Origin: CAWBKV01 sp041946675
Lineage (GTDB): Archaea; Halobacteriota; Methanosarcinia; Methanotrichales; Methanotrichaceae
DNA length: 64,000 nucleotides
Direction: 5' to 3'
NCBI GenBank assembly: GCA_041946675.1
Contig: JBHGAU010000020.1
Location: 1-64,000, forward strand
This document shows positions 38,101-47,041 of the stretch, piece after piece (position 1 is the stretch's first letter; every line of letters starts with the position of its first letter). The notes under the pieces are model-generated. The model did not search any database. It saw only the letters and a list, made by a program, of their open reading frames with translations, and was not told the origin of the DNA. The position numbers and the translations under genes are program-made.

Positions 38101-39348
38101 GTGATGGATCTCACCGATGTATACCCATTCGTAATCTCTCTTCTCATTGGCGCCCTCATAGGAACAGAGCGGCAGCGAAGGATCGCTGAGGAGAAGACCC
38201 GCGGAGTGGCCGGATTTCGCACCTTCACCCTCATCGCGCTTCTCGGCACTCTCTCAGCTATTCTGTCTGAGCATTACGGCCAGATGTTTGCGGTTGTAGC
38301 CTTCGCAAGCTTTACAATCGTTGTCGGTATAGGCTACGTCGCTGCAGTCAGCTCTCTCGGGCGGCTTGATTTCACTGCTGCCGTAGCTGCAGTAGTAACC
38401 TTCTGCCTCGGAATGCTTGCCAGCTTTCAGGAGAGCATATTGCTGGCAGTTTCATTGGCAGTAATAACTACATGGATTTTGGCAACACGCGCAATCACTC
38501 ATCGATATGTTGAGGCACTCAGCGAGACAGACCTGCTGGATACCCTGAAGATGGGGATAATCGCTCTGGTAATCTATCCTGTGCTGCCTGACCAGCCGCT
38601 GGATCCGTTTGGGGTGCTCAATCCAAGGCAGATCTGGCTCTTTATTGTCCTTGTCAGCCTCATAGGCTATTTCGGCTATGTTCTCATTCGCATCCTCGGC
38701 GCGGAACGCGGGCTGAGCCTAACTGGAGTCCTTGGAGGCCTTGTCTCGAGCACTGCGGTCACAACAGCAATGGCCTCGGAGGTCAAGGTGAACAAGGAGA
38801 TAATGGCCTCTGCAGTGTTCGCTACCACTATTGCAAGCTGCACAATGTTTCCGAGAATTCTTTTTATAGTGCTGTTGGTCAATAAAGATCTCTTCCTTTC
38901 GCTTCTTCCCCCTCTGCTCGGCATGACCGCTGTAGGAATCGCCCTGGCATATGTTCGCATGAGAAACAGGGCGCCTGTAGAGAGAAAGGTAGAAGTCAAG
39001 GACCCATTTAGGATTATCCCGGCGTTGAAGTTCGGTGCATTCTTCGCGCTTGTTCTTCTTGCATCGAAGCTGGCAAGCATTTATTTCGGGACTACGGGAA
39101 CCTACGCAGCGAGCATAATGGCTGGGCTCGCTGATGTAGATGCTATAACTTTGTCTATGGCGACACTGGAAAAATCAAGCATCTCTGAGAACATAGCCAT
39201 AATATCCATAACGCTTGCTGCGATCACGAATACACTCGTTAAACTTCTCATAGCCTATATACTGGGCAGCAGAGAATTCGGAAACAAGGTTGCATTTGTT
39301 TTTATACCAATGGTAATAATTGGGATAATAATATTAATATTGGCGTAA
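38101..39348 (+). CDS. MgtC/DUF4010 family polytopic membrane protein
   Basis: 415 residues with about eleven hydrophobic helices. The N-terminal 140 residues are an MgtC/SapB-type domain (LLIGALIGTERQRR, then KTRGVAGFRTFTLIALLG). The rest is DUF4010-like (GLSLTGVLGGLVSSTAVTTAMA; SIMAGLADVDAITLSMA). The first codon is GTG, directly followed by ATG at 38104. Inner-membrane by prediction. Homologues are tied to Mg2+ stress or virulence in bacteria, but the archaeal role is not known. It is divergent from nth and stands alone. Confidence 0.88.
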   Translation: MMDLTDVYPFVISLLIGALIGTERQRRIAEEKTRGVAGFRTFTLIALLGTLSAILSEHYGQMFAVVAFASFTIVVGIGYVAAVSSLGRLDFTAAVAAVVTFCLGMLASFQESILLAVSLAVITTWILATRAITHRYVEALSETDLLDTLKMGIIALVIYPVLPDQPLDPFGVLNPRQIWLFIVLVSLIGYFGYVLIRILGAERGLSLTGVLGGLVSSTAVTTAMASEVKVNKEIMASAVFATTIASCTMFPRILFIVLLVNKDLFLSLLPPLLGMTAVGIALAYVRMRNRAPVERKVEVKDPFRIIPALKFGAFFALVLLASKLASIYFGTTGTYAASIMAGLADVDAITLSMATLEKSSISENIAIISITLAAITNTLVKLLIAYILGSREFGNKVAFVFIPMVIIGIIILILA

Positions 39349-39568
39349 AGATATTAATATTGATGTAAAGCAGCAGGCATGAACTGTAAACGGATACAGA
39401 AAATTCAAACAGCACTGCTCGTGACTGTCCCCCGTCCTAAAGGGCCAGGCTTCCTACGCTGGCAGATTGCAATCTATCAGAAAACGTCTTTTCAACGATA
39501 GATGAGCATATTTGAGAGATTAGATTAGTAGAAAAAGCAAAAAAAACTGGGGCTGACTATTGTTGAGG

Positions 39569-40204
39569 TTACCCGAGCTTCGTGTAAGGTGTTTCGCTAT
39601 CACTGCTGCTCGTTGCATCGGCTGATTCTTTTACTTCTATCTGCAACGCATTATTGAATGTCTTGGATGTGCCAGGTGCAGATGCTACAATATTTGCACT
39701 ATAAATCCCTGTAGCAATGCCGGCATTCCAGGTTCCCACATAATCTCCTCCAGAAGAGCGCTCCAGAGTTACATTGCTTACCCGTACGCCCATCGAGTTC
39801 TGGATGATCGCGTAAGCTGTCATATTCTCAACATTGCTGAGGGATGCTGTAATCTCAACAGGGCTTCCGGCATTTGCAGGATTCGGCATGGCGCTTATAT
39901 TTCGAAGATCAATGTTGATCACCGGTGCCGGTGTTTGCTCGGCATTTTCTTCAGCGTTAGCCGTATTTGAGTTGCTGGCGCTGTTATTTTGTGCTTCTTC
40001 CCTACTGAACTGTGAGTTGGTCAGCCTGGCAACTGCAGGACCAAAGGCCTGTGGATTTGGCTCCTGTGCGGCAGGATTTCCTATCTGATCCAGCTTCTGC
40101 ATGGGATCCCAGTTCTCTTCCATCTGTGCGCACGCTATGGCTGTGATGCCCGCTATAGCGGCTATAAGGCATATTGAAGCCAGAATAAGTATTGATCGTG
40201 TCAT
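39569..40204 (-). CDS. Secreted protein with an Ig-like C-terminal domain
   Basis: 211 residues. A signal peptide (LILASICLIAAIAGITAIACA) is followed by an Asn/Glu/Ala-rich linker (about 65-95) and a beta-sandwich-like domain (about 96-195, PNPANAGSPVEITASLSNVEN). The protein ends in a Ser-rich tail. The pattern resembles secreted CARDB/Ig-like adhesion domains. The function is not recognised. The ATG follows GGAG at 12 bases. Confidence 0.75.
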   Translation of the reverse strand: MTRSILILASICLIAAIAGITAIACAQMEENWDPMQKLDQIGNPAAQEPNPQAFGPAVARLTNSQFSREEAQNNSASNSNTANAEENAEQTPAPVINIDLRNISAMPNPANAGSPVEITASLSNVENMTAYAIIQNSMGVRVSNVTLERSSGGDYVGTWNAGIATGIYSANIVASAPGTSKTFNNALQIEVKESADATSSSDSETPYTKLG

Positions 40205-40296
40205 AAATCAATATCTCCTTTATCACTTCATTGAACCTTGGTAAAGCGTATTCTATAACGAAGCCGCCTCTGCCATCACCCACTGGAATCGGCATC

Positions 40297-40306
40297 CTAT
40301 ATAAAG
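40297..40306 (-). promoter_or_regulatory. TATA-like box of the secreted Ig-like gene
   Basis: CTTTATATAG on the minus strand, about 95 bp upstream of the ATG at 40204, would give a leader of about 70 nt. No gene is supported in 40205-40381. Confidence 0.4.
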
Positions 40307-40381
40307 TATATCGTATCTCAGCCGCTGTAATTACGGTTCCTGTCGATATAGCAGGAATGGCCTCAACCAAACAGGTATATT

Positions 40382-40744
40382 TCAATGCTCGAAGAGCATC
40401 ATCTCCACTTCATCCAAGATATCCTAGATGCATTTTTCTTTTGATTCCTCAACAACCCCAGGAAGATGCTTGTGGCAGGGAAACGTTGAGACTTCATGAT
40501 GGTGCATTATCGTATCTGAATATCATTTCACCTTTCTAATCCGTAAGGTGAAATCTGTACTTTAATCGCTCACCTCCCCTGAGGTATTCCATGAATTCCA
40601 GCAGCGATCCATCCACAAAGAGGAGCCTTCCTATCAGCACATGCCTTCCAGGGGAGTAGATTCACGAAAATCCACGCTCTTGTCTGCTACAATCTTTGAG
40701 TTCTCTATACTCATATCGACTTCTCGGAAATAGTCAGAGATCAA
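40382..40744 (-). pseudogene. Degenerate DUF6516-type (toxin-like) gene
   Basis: Piecing three frames together on the minus strand restores a protein of the expected size (about 120 residues): ISDYFREVDMSIENSKIV, then VLIGRLLFVDGSLLEFMEYL, KYRFHLTD, a TAG, KGEMIFRYDNAP, then HHEVSTFPCHKHLPGVVEES, another stop and DILDEVEMMLF. The order FRYDNAP-HH-STFP-HKH is typical of DUF6516. At least two frameshifts and two stops show it is dead. The upstream remnant ends within its start (ATTTGA). Confidence 0.55.
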
Positions 40745-40892
40745 ATGGAGAGCACCGCTTTTATCTTCGCTAGTTCATCTTCGATTGCCTTTCGGCCTTT
40801 GACCAGGCCCCACCATTCAAAGCAGCCCTGAAAATCGCCCAGCTCTCCTGCCTCAGAGACCTTCTCATAAATTCAGCAGAGCTTAATTCCAT
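40741..40892 (-). pseudogene. Remnant of the gene partnered with the DUF6516-like gene
   Basis: It begins MELSSAEFM, then shifts frame to YEKVSEAGELGDFQGCFEWW and LVKGRKAIEDELAKIKAVLS, and ends in TGA overlapping the next start. It is short and charged, as expected for an antitoxin-like partner. The stop overlap shows the two were one operon. Not independently recognised. Confidence 0.4.
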
Positions 40893-41046
40893 ATTTCCAG
40901 GGATCTTCTTATTATCAGAGCTTTATTATCAGAGATGCATCTTAGCAATCGAGGCAAAGTAATTAAAATTGCTTTTAGTTTTATAAAGCTTTTCAGGCTT
41001 AAAGATCCTTTTGACGAAACTTCATCTTAACCTCTTCAACCCCCAA

Positions 41047-41063
41047 AAAAGCATAGGGCTTTT
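41047..41063 (-). terminator. Hairpin and T-run after fwdB
   Basis: On the minus strand AAAAGC-CCTAT-GCTTTTTT forms a 6-bp stem ending in a T-run, 40 bp past the fwdB stop. It probably ends the fwd operon transcript. Confidence 0.5.
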
Positions 41064-41102
41064 AATTATCTTGTTTCAGAGATCCTCCGGCTTTGCAGTT
41101 AG

Positions 41103-42410
41103 TTACTTTATTCTCTTTACCCTCTCGAAGATCTGATTCATTGTATCCTCATTGCTCTTCGTGAACGGAAATGGCGACTCAGTGAATGGCTGGAAGTAGA
41201 CAGGAACATCATCCAGACGGTAGAAAGTGCCATCGCATTCCATGGCATCGATAACTCCGGGCAGAACAACATCTGAGATCATAGTAGTTGGACATGGTGC
41301 AATGTCAATACAGGCCACAGGGATTTCAGCCAGGAATTCGGCACAGGCTGCAGGGAAATGCGAGACTAGATCTGCGGAGACTATCAATGCAGCATCTACG
41401 TCTTTCTCCCGCAGAACATCCACAGCAGTGTACTCTCCCGGATTATATCGTGGATAGCCCCGGGCGAAGTCCAGGCCAAAGGGATAGCCGTAGAGGTAAG
41501 AGGCAATCTGGTTGAACCCGGCTACATTGCAGTGGCCCCTTAGCGCTCCTATTACGAACTTGGTATGAGTGTTCAGCTCCTTGACCAGGTTGAACGCCGC
41601 TTCAGTATTGCGGTGTTTGCCGAAAGAGGATGCAATTCCGAGGCCGACATAAATGACGCCGTAGTTGCAGTTTTTCATCATCTCCAGCATCATTTCCATT
41701 TCGGAGATCTTAACGCCCGTAATACTCTCGACGGAAGTGTGAGGCTTTTTGCCATGCAGCAAGGTGAGCAAAGCAGATATCAGCTCATGATCTGTATTTG
41801 GTTTCAGCTGGACGTGCAGATCCGAGTTTCTGGCAGTGATAGACTTTCTCGGGTCCACTGTTATCACTTTTCTGTCAAACCTGCCTCGCCTTGTCCAGTA
41901 GCCCCTTGGATAAATCGCATACCTCGACATATGTCTTGGCATTGACTCTAAGGGGTTCGAGCCCCAATACACTGCTAGATCTGCCCTGTTCTTGCTCTGG
42001 CCAGCGGTGGCACCGACGCGGCCGGCTTCCTGGATGCCCATGGCGGTGGGGCCGTGGCAGACAGTGGAATTTGAATCAACAATAGCTCCGAGATACTCGC
42101 CTAAATGAAGTCCGACCTCCATTGCTTCACAGGATGTCTCGCTGCCCATGAAGATCAGAGGGCGCTTTGCGCCTGCCAGAATCTCAGCCGCTCGCTGTAT
42201 AGCTTCATCCCATGCAGCATTCCTGAAATCGCCTCCAACCTTCAGCATAGGCTCCCGTATTCTATGGGCGCTCACAATCTCCTGGAACTTGGCGTTACCC
42301 ATCTTGCAGGCATTCTTAACCGTCAGGGCATCTTTTTCTTTTGCCAGGTCCACCTGAATGTCATCGCAGGAAGCGCCGCAGACGGGACAAATGATATTCT
42401 TAAAGGTCAT
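41103..42410 (-). CDS. fwdB: Formylmethanofuran dehydrogenase subunit B (molybdopterin subunit)
   Basis: 435 residues from ATG 42410, which follows the fwdD stop closely behind a GAGG/GGGGG tract; the frame is open to 42437. The N-terminus carries the FeS cysteines (IICPVCGASCDD), and the metal-ligand cysteine is in SNSTVCHGPTAMG near residue 108. This is the catalytic Mo/W-bis-pterin subunit that reduces CO2 to formate inside the complex, the first step of CO2 reduction to methane (or the last of methyl oxidation). Sequence alone does not tell tungsten from molybdenum. Last gene of fwdFACDB. Confidence 0.95.
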   Translation of the reverse strand: MTFKNIICPVCGASCDDIQVDLAKEKDALTVKNACKMGNAKFQEIVSAHRIREPMLKVGGDFRNAAWDEAIQRAAEILAGAKRPLIFMGSETSCEAMEVGLHLGEYLGAIVDSNSTVCHGPTAMGIQEAGRVGATAGQSKNRADLAVYWGSNPLESMPRHMSRYAIYPRGYWTRRGRFDRKVITVDPRKSITARNSDLHVQLKPNTDHELISALLTLLHGKKPHTSVESITGVKISEMEMMLEMMKNCNYGVIYVGLGIASSFGKHRNTEAAFNLVKELNTHTKFVIGALRGHCNVAGFNQIASYLYGYPFGLDFARGYPRYNPGEYTAVDVLREKDVDAALIVSADLVSHFPAACAEFLAEIPVACIDIAPCPTTMISDVVLPGVIDAMECDGTFYRLDDVPVYFQPFTESPFPFTKSNEDTMNQIFERVKRIK

Positions 42411-42414
42411 CCCC

Positions 42415-42864
42415 CTATACCTCACCGTGCCTGGCATAGAGCGTTAGTACAAGCTCTTCAGCGTTCATAACTTTCTCCTGGGTGGGCTCAATATGGACAC
42501 GAACTCCTTTGTATAGCGGCGATCCCGTTGAGAACGTCTCAGGATCTATGACCACATTGGACCAGATGGCACGGGGCATGAAGACATGACCCCGGCTCAT
42601 TGAATCATCAGAATGGGCAAAGACGGCAATCCAATGCTTTCCATCTCTGGATGTGATCTTGACCTTCTGCGGAGATCCCAGACTTAAATAGTCCTCAGGA
42701 TTCATATCGCAGACCGCACACTCCTCAGTATAATCATCGGTAAGCTTGCTGCCGCCCTTTGCAAGCCTTCCCTCATCGATGGTGCTTCCGGTATTCAGCA
42801 GAAACTCTTCAGTCATCTTCCCATCTTCTTTCCTGGCCGCATTGAGATCGATCGAGGTCTCCAT
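42415..42864 (-). CDS. fwdD: Formylmethanofuran dehydrogenase subunit D
   Basis: 149 residues. After a 16-residue extension comes the family start EEFLLNTGSTIDEGRLAKGG, then EECAVCDMNPEDY and MSRGHVFMPRAIWSNVV, a molybdopterin-dinucleotide-binding beta-barrel. It closes over the cofactor in FwdB. GAGG lies four bases before the ATG. Six bases separate it from fwdC, and five lie between its stop and fwdB. A second fwdD-like gene lies at 46658. Confidence 0.93.
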   Translation of the reverse strand: METSIDLNAARKEDGKMTEEFLLNTGSTIDEGRLAKGGSKLTDDYTEECAVCDMNPEDYLSLGSPQKVKITSRDGKHWIAVFAHSDDSMSRGHVFMPRAIWSNVVIDPETFSTGSPLYKGVRVHIEPTQEKVMNAEELVLTLYARHGEV

Positions 42865-42870
42865 TGATCC

Positions 42871-43662
42871 TCAGACCTCCCTATAGTACAGCGATCCTTT
42901 CGGGTTTTTGCTGATGGCATAATCTCCCGAGAACTTGATGAATTTTCCTTCAGCTCGCGTCTCGCCCAGCTTCGGGTTTTCTTCTCGGCTCACTTCGATG
43001 AATCCTGGAGAGAATTGCCTGATCCTTCCGCATACCGCAATAGTGCCTCCGGTCATCTCAGCGCCGACACCTCGGACAGCGTCTCCTCGTACCAGGATCA
43101 AGCCGCCGGATTGGCGGATGCCTGCAAAGTTCTCCACATTGCCGGCTACAGCTATCTCGCCGCCAGTTAAGCCGCTGCCGAGCTGGTTCCTGGCATTGCC
43201 CTCAATGATAATCTTGCCTCCGGACATCCCGCTCCAGCTTCCTCGATAGGCTGATCCTACGTGGTCACCTGCGTTTCCATGGATGTGTAACAGGCCACCT
43301 TTCATCTCCATGCCGGCCCAAGAGCCTACATCTCCATGTACCAGAATGCTGCCGCCGGTCATTCCCGACCCCACATGCATCCCGGCCGACCCTTGGATTT
43401 CTATCTTTCCCGTTTTCAAGCCCTGGCCAATGCGTTTGACTCTCGTTACATCGCCCTGGATGAAGATCGAAGGCTCCTCAAGCGATCCATTTCCGGCTAC
43501 CTCCACATCGAAGAAGTCACCCAGAGGCATTTGTTCCGGTCCCTGCCAGACGGAAAGATTCTCTATCTCCTCTTTCTTCTTTTGATACATAACATCCGGC
43601 CGGATAACCTCTGCCTCAATCATTATGCCAATTTTGCCCTTTGGTTTGAGAATTATCTCCAT
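42871..43662 (-). CDS. fwdC: Formylmethanofuran dehydrogenase subunit C
   Basis: 263 residues dominated by a right-handed beta-helix of the glutamate-synthase alpha-C type. Repeated G-x-I/L-x-V-x-G-x-A/V turns are clear (for example SILVHGDVGSWAGMEMKGG, LLHIHGNAGDHVGSAYRGS). It is the structural subunit joining FwdA and FwdB. The Shine-Dalgarno CGGAGG lies in the last codons of fwdA. Confidence 0.94.
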   Translation of the reverse strand: MEIILKPKGKIGIMIEAEVIRPDVMYQKKKEEIENLSVWQGPEQMPLGDFFDVEVAGNGSLEEPSIFIQGDVTRVKRIGQGLKTGKIEIQGSAGMHVGSGMTGGSILVHGDVGSWAGMEMKGGLLHIHGNAGDHVGSAYRGSWSGMSGGKIIIEGNARNQLGSGLTGGEIAVAGNVENFAGIRQSGGLILVRGDAVRGVGAEMTGGTIAVCGRIRQFSPGFIEVSREENPKLGETRAEGKFIKFSGDYAISKNPKGSLYYREV

Positions 43663-43664
43663 AA

Positions 43665-45425
43665 TTACCTCCGAGCCACAGCCTCCAAAGGACGATTTAC
43701 AGCAATCGGTGTAGGATTCTTCAGATACTTATCAGGCACAGGATAGTTGTTGAATCCTATGGTGTAATACCTGAACCATTCTTTGACATCTGTCAGCATA
43801 TCTTTCTCCAGAGCTTCATCCACAAAAGGAGTGCTGTAGAACCTCCGGCCTTCTGGAACGCTCAGAACCTCGCCCTGGCGGACAATGATCTGTCCGTCCT
43901 TTATAGTGTATTCGGCTCTGGAGAAGGCACGCTTGATCTGAGCATAGTCATTTACATTCAGATCCGTGGGGTTCAGGTCATAGATTGTCACATCGCCATC
44001 TGCACCGACGCCCAAACTGCCCTTTCTGTTGGCCATGCCAATGGTCCGGGCCTGATTAGCTCTGGTGATTATTGCTATCTCATTGAGGTCCATCTCTCGT
44101 TCTATGGCTGCAAGGCTGGATCGATCCTGGGCCCATTTATGGCATTCCTTGAATGTGTCCTCACGGGCTTTGCGGGACATCAGCCATGCGATGACATCAG
44201 GATATTGGGTGAAGACCCCGCCGTTTGGATGATCAGTGGTCATAATGGTCTTCCAGGGATCATTGATGAGAAGAAGAAGCTCAAGTCCCATTGCCCACTG
44301 AACGCTGTTAATGGGGCTGCTCTTGAGATACATATACGGGATCACTCCGGAACCGCATTCCAGCTCAACATCGGTGTTCGACCACTTCTGACCGGAAAGC
44401 ATATACAGGTCGTGTATGGCAGGACCGTCGCCTGTCATGGCAGTGCCGGGGCCGAAAGGAACAGCTCCGTTATCGATTACGACGTGGTCTGCATGATTTA
44501 CGTAATCTACGAGGCCCTTCACGCCTGAGCAGAAGTCTCTCCAGGAAGTTCCCCCAAAAGAGCTGAACTGAGCATGGGCCAGGTAGACTGTCTGCCTCCT
44601 CCTGGCATTCATCTTCGTCTCAGCCCACTCTACATCAGTCTTATTTCTGGGCTCTAAGCCCTCAAGAATTTGCAGCGAGTTTCTTGCGATCTCCCAGTTT
44701 CCAGGATGGCCCAGGTTATTGGTATGTAAGTGGAGGGAGATGGGCAATCCCAGGAGTTCGTTTACCTCGGCAAGGCCACGGATCATCTCCCTTGGCGTCA
44801 CCTCAAAGTGGATATTTGGCTCATCCAGGCTATGCACATTCTGGGCCCAGCCCCAGTTCTCAACACCAGCCGGATTGACGCACTTGATGCCGTATCCCTT
44901 ATGCATCCGAAGCATCCAGGCAACATATGCAGCAGCCTTCTTGATATCTCCTTCTTTCAGGTAGCGCATGATGAACCAGTTATTGCCGAAGACCAGGTAG
45001 GCACCCATATCCACGATCGGAGTGGCCCTCATCTCCTCATGTGTATGGCGGGCTTCAAGAGGAGGCATGGCTGCCTCAAAGACCGTAGTATAACCCATGG
45101 CAGCATAATCGTAGCCCTGCTTATAAACCGAAGGAATTGTATAGCCGCTGCCGGAGTGGGTCAGGGCAGTCTTCGACCGGACAGACTTGTAGTGATCTTC
45201 AGGCCTCATAAGCCTGCCGGCATTTACCTTTGCGCCGGCTACATGGGAATGTGAGTCCACGCCCCCCGGCATTACAGTTTTGCCTGAAGCATCAATAATC
45301 TTGGCATCTCTCATCTCGGCGCCGGAGAGCTCGGATACAACTTTTCCATCTTTGATGAAGATATCTTTGATCTCGCCATCGATCTCATTCAGCGGATCGA
45401 AGACATATCCGTTCTTGATAATCAT
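43665..45425 (-). CDS. fwdA: Formylmethanofuran dehydrogenase subunit A (amidohydrolase)
   Basis: 586 residues. ATG 45425 overlaps the fwdF stop (ATGA) and gives the family start MIIKNGYVFDPLNEIDGE; a longer start at 45446 is less likely. The metal-site motif is GGVDSHSHVAGAKVN, and the dihydroorotase-like barrel continues to SLGVGADGDVTIYDL. The binuclear zinc centre transfers the formyl group made in FwdB to methanofuran. Length and motifs are complete. Confidence 0.95.
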   Translation of the reverse strand: MIIKNGYVFDPLNEIDGEIKDIFIKDGKVVSELSGAEMRDAKIIDASGKTVMPGGVDSHSHVAGAKVNAGRLMRPEDHYKSVRSKTALTHSGSGYTIPSVYKQGYDYAAMGYTTVFEAAMPPLEARHTHEEMRATPIVDMGAYLVFGNNWFIMRYLKEGDIKKAAAYVAWMLRMHKGYGIKCVNPAGVENWGWAQNVHSLDEPNIHFEVTPREMIRGLAEVNELLGLPISLHLHTNNLGHPGNWEIARNSLQILEGLEPRNKTDVEWAETKMNARRRQTVYLAHAQFSSFGGTSWRDFCSGVKGLVDYVNHADHVVIDNGAVPFGPGTAMTGDGPAIHDLYMLSGQKWSNTDVELECGSGVIPYMYLKSSPINSVQWAMGLELLLLINDPWKTIMTTDHPNGGVFTQYPDVIAWLMSRKAREDTFKECHKWAQDRSSLAAIEREMDLNEIAIITRANQARTIGMANRKGSLGVGADGDVTIYDLNPTDLNVNDYAQIKRAFSRAEYTIKDGQIIVRQGEVLSVPEGRRFYSTPFVDEALEKDMLTDVKEWFRYYTIGFNNYPVPDKYLKNPTPIAVNRPLEAVARR

Positions 45426-46468
45426 AACATTTTTTGCTGGCAACATACCACCTCCCGGCGCTCAAGCCAGACAGCCTCCACAGGACATATCATGCTGCAT
45501 GTGGCGCATGAGCCGCAAACATCCTGGTCAACTACCTTGACAGTGCCGTTGGACACTTCCAGCAGGGGCTTTCTGTCCAGCTCATTCAGATGGCCGGAAG
45601 CCAAATAGGGATCGTATAATGCATTTACGGGACAGGCGATGACGCAGTTGCCACAGCCCAGACAGGCTTTTTCATCAGTCTTCAAGACAGAGGTCAGAGT
45701 CGGCCAGGGAGCTATATCGGCAAGCATCTTCTCGAAAGCCTTCTTGCCTTTCATCTCAGGTATTATCCCCGTCTTCCGAACAACGATGGCCCTCACAGGA
45801 CACGCCTGGGCACATGCACCGCAGTAAATGCAGGCTCTTTCCCGGTAGGTTACCTTCTCGATAATCTCGCCCTGATCCCATTCTTTGTTAAAGAGGGCAT
45901 TGGCAGGGCAGGTGTGAATACAGGTCCTGCATGCCTGGCAGACTTTATCGTCCCTGAAGAACTCGCCTGAAAAGGGCTTCTCGAAGGAGATCGCCCCGGA
46001 TGGACAGGCGATGGCACACCATCCGCAGTGAATACAAGCATTAAGGTCGATTATAGTCTTGCCTTCCATTCGAAGGCTTCCATCTTCAGCCAGCTTCCGG
46101 TCTTTGATCTCGATGCATTTCTGTGGGCATACCTCGACACACAGACCGCAATGAACACATTTCTCATCAACTCGCGTCTGTTTCAAGGCCACATGCAGGT
46201 AAGAATCGTCCTTCACCGCTTTTCCTGCAATCCGCATCTCCAGCGCCCCTGTAGGGCAGATTCTGGCACAGAGCCCGCAGAAGGCGCAAGCCTGTCGTCG
46301 TTTTTCTATGTAATCCTTATTGATCAAATCACGGGCCACAGCGCCCACAGAGCCAATCACAAGCTCACCCTTGGGGCATACCTGGACGCAAGTTCCACAG
46401 CCAATGCATTTCTCGGGCAGGTAGACCTGCGTCTTGTCCTCTTTCGTGTCCAGAATTACTTCTCTCAT
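45422..46468 (-). CDS. fwdF: Polyferredoxin subunit F of formylmethanofuran dehydrogenase
   Basis: 348 residues with eight C-x2-C-x2-C-x3-C motifs (for example CIGCGTCVQVCP, CAFCGLCARICP, CLGCGNCVIACP, CGSCATCSMICP), so up to eight [4Fe-4S] clusters. It carries electrons to the FwdB site. It is the first gene of the operon; its ATG follows AAAGG. The intergenic region upstream is shared with the divergent fwdD-like gene and carries a palindrome. Confidence 0.95.
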   Translation of the reverse strand: MREVILDTKEDKTQVYLPEKCIGCGTCVQVCPKGELVIGSVGAVARDLINKDYIEKRRQACAFCGLCARICPTGALEMRIAGKAVKDDSYLHVALKQTRVDEKCVHCGLCVEVCPQKCIEIKDRKLAEDGSLRMEGKTIIDLNACIHCGWCAIACPSGAISFEKPFSGEFFRDDKVCQACRTCIHTCPANALFNKEWDQGEIIEKVTYRERACIYCGACAQACPVRAIVVRKTGIIPEMKGKKAFEKMLADIAPWPTLTSVLKTDEKACLGCGNCVIACPVNALYDPYLASGHLNELDRKPLLEVSNGTVKVVDQDVCGSCATCSMICPVEAVWLERREVVCCQQKML

Positions 46469-46562
46469 CCTTTACACAGCCTGTTGGCCATGAGTATTGG
46501 CACGATGGGGTTAAAGAGGTTTTGCATGGATGCTAATTATATCGATTCCTGTAGGCCGTCAT

Positions 46563-46588
46563 ATTTAACAGGTGTTAAATGGTTAACC
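46563..46588. promoter_or_regulatory. Palindromic operator candidate between fwd operon and fwdD paralogue
   Basis: ATTTAACA-GG-TGTTAAAT (46563-46580) is a perfect inverted repeat with 8-bp arms, followed directly by the palindrome GGTTAACC (46581-46588). It sits about 95 bp upstream of fwdF and 70-95 bp upstream of the divergent gene, whose TATA-like CTTTATAC lies at about 46608. The position suits a regulator acting on both transcripts. Confidence 0.55.
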
Positions 46589-46657
46589 TTTTATCTAGAT
46601 GTTAGCCTTTATACAAATTAGTATGGTTTAGCAGATAAAATAGATTGGAAGGATTTG

Positions 46658-47038
46658 ATGTCTGCAGAGATCAGGATAATCACCTTTGAAGATATCTTCC
46701 AGCATGAAGCTGAAGAGAAGGGAATATACACAGATGATTATCAGAAGCTTAGCGCCCGGATAATCATGGATAAACAGGATACGGCGAAGATTGGTGTCAA
46801 GGAAGGCCAGAATGTGAAGATTGAGAACGATGTGGGCAGCATTGTAGTAACCGTAAAGCTCTCTGATGACGAGCCCCATCCTGAGATGGCTTTTATGACC
46901 GCAACTCCCTGGGCAAGCCGGCTGATCAGAGAAGATATCTGTGAGACCGGCAGACCTGATCACATCATTGCAAGAATCTCCTCCTCAAATGAAGAGACGA
47001 CTAAGCTATCGGAGCTGCTGGAGAAGATCAAGGTTTAA
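46658..47038 (+). CDS. Second FwdD-like molybdopterin dinucleotide-binding protein
   Basis: 126 residues from ATG behind AAGGATTTG. It is a single molybdopterin-dinucleotide-binding barrel (SARIIMDKQDTAKIGVKEGQ, then a V-x-I and MAFMTATPWASRLI core) related to FwdD but lacking the N-terminal TGSTIDEGRLA block and the CAVCDM motif. It is transcribed away from fwdFACDB. Inferred: an alternative or accessory D subunit, or a cofactor-insertion helper. It is not a duplicate of the operon's own fwdD, since the two are only distantly similar. Confidence 0.8.
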   Translation: MSAEIRIITFEDIFQHEAEEKGIYTDDYQKLSARIIMDKQDTAKIGVKEGQNVKIENDVGSIVVTVKLSDDEPHPEMAFMTATPWASRLIREDICETGRPDHIIARISSSNEETTKLSELLEKIKV

Positions 47039-47041
47039 GAA

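Noticed and set aside
41940..41970. GGGGTTCGAGCCCC, tRNA T-arm-like
   Set aside because: It lies inside fwdB coding sequence, and no anticodon or D arm surrounds it.
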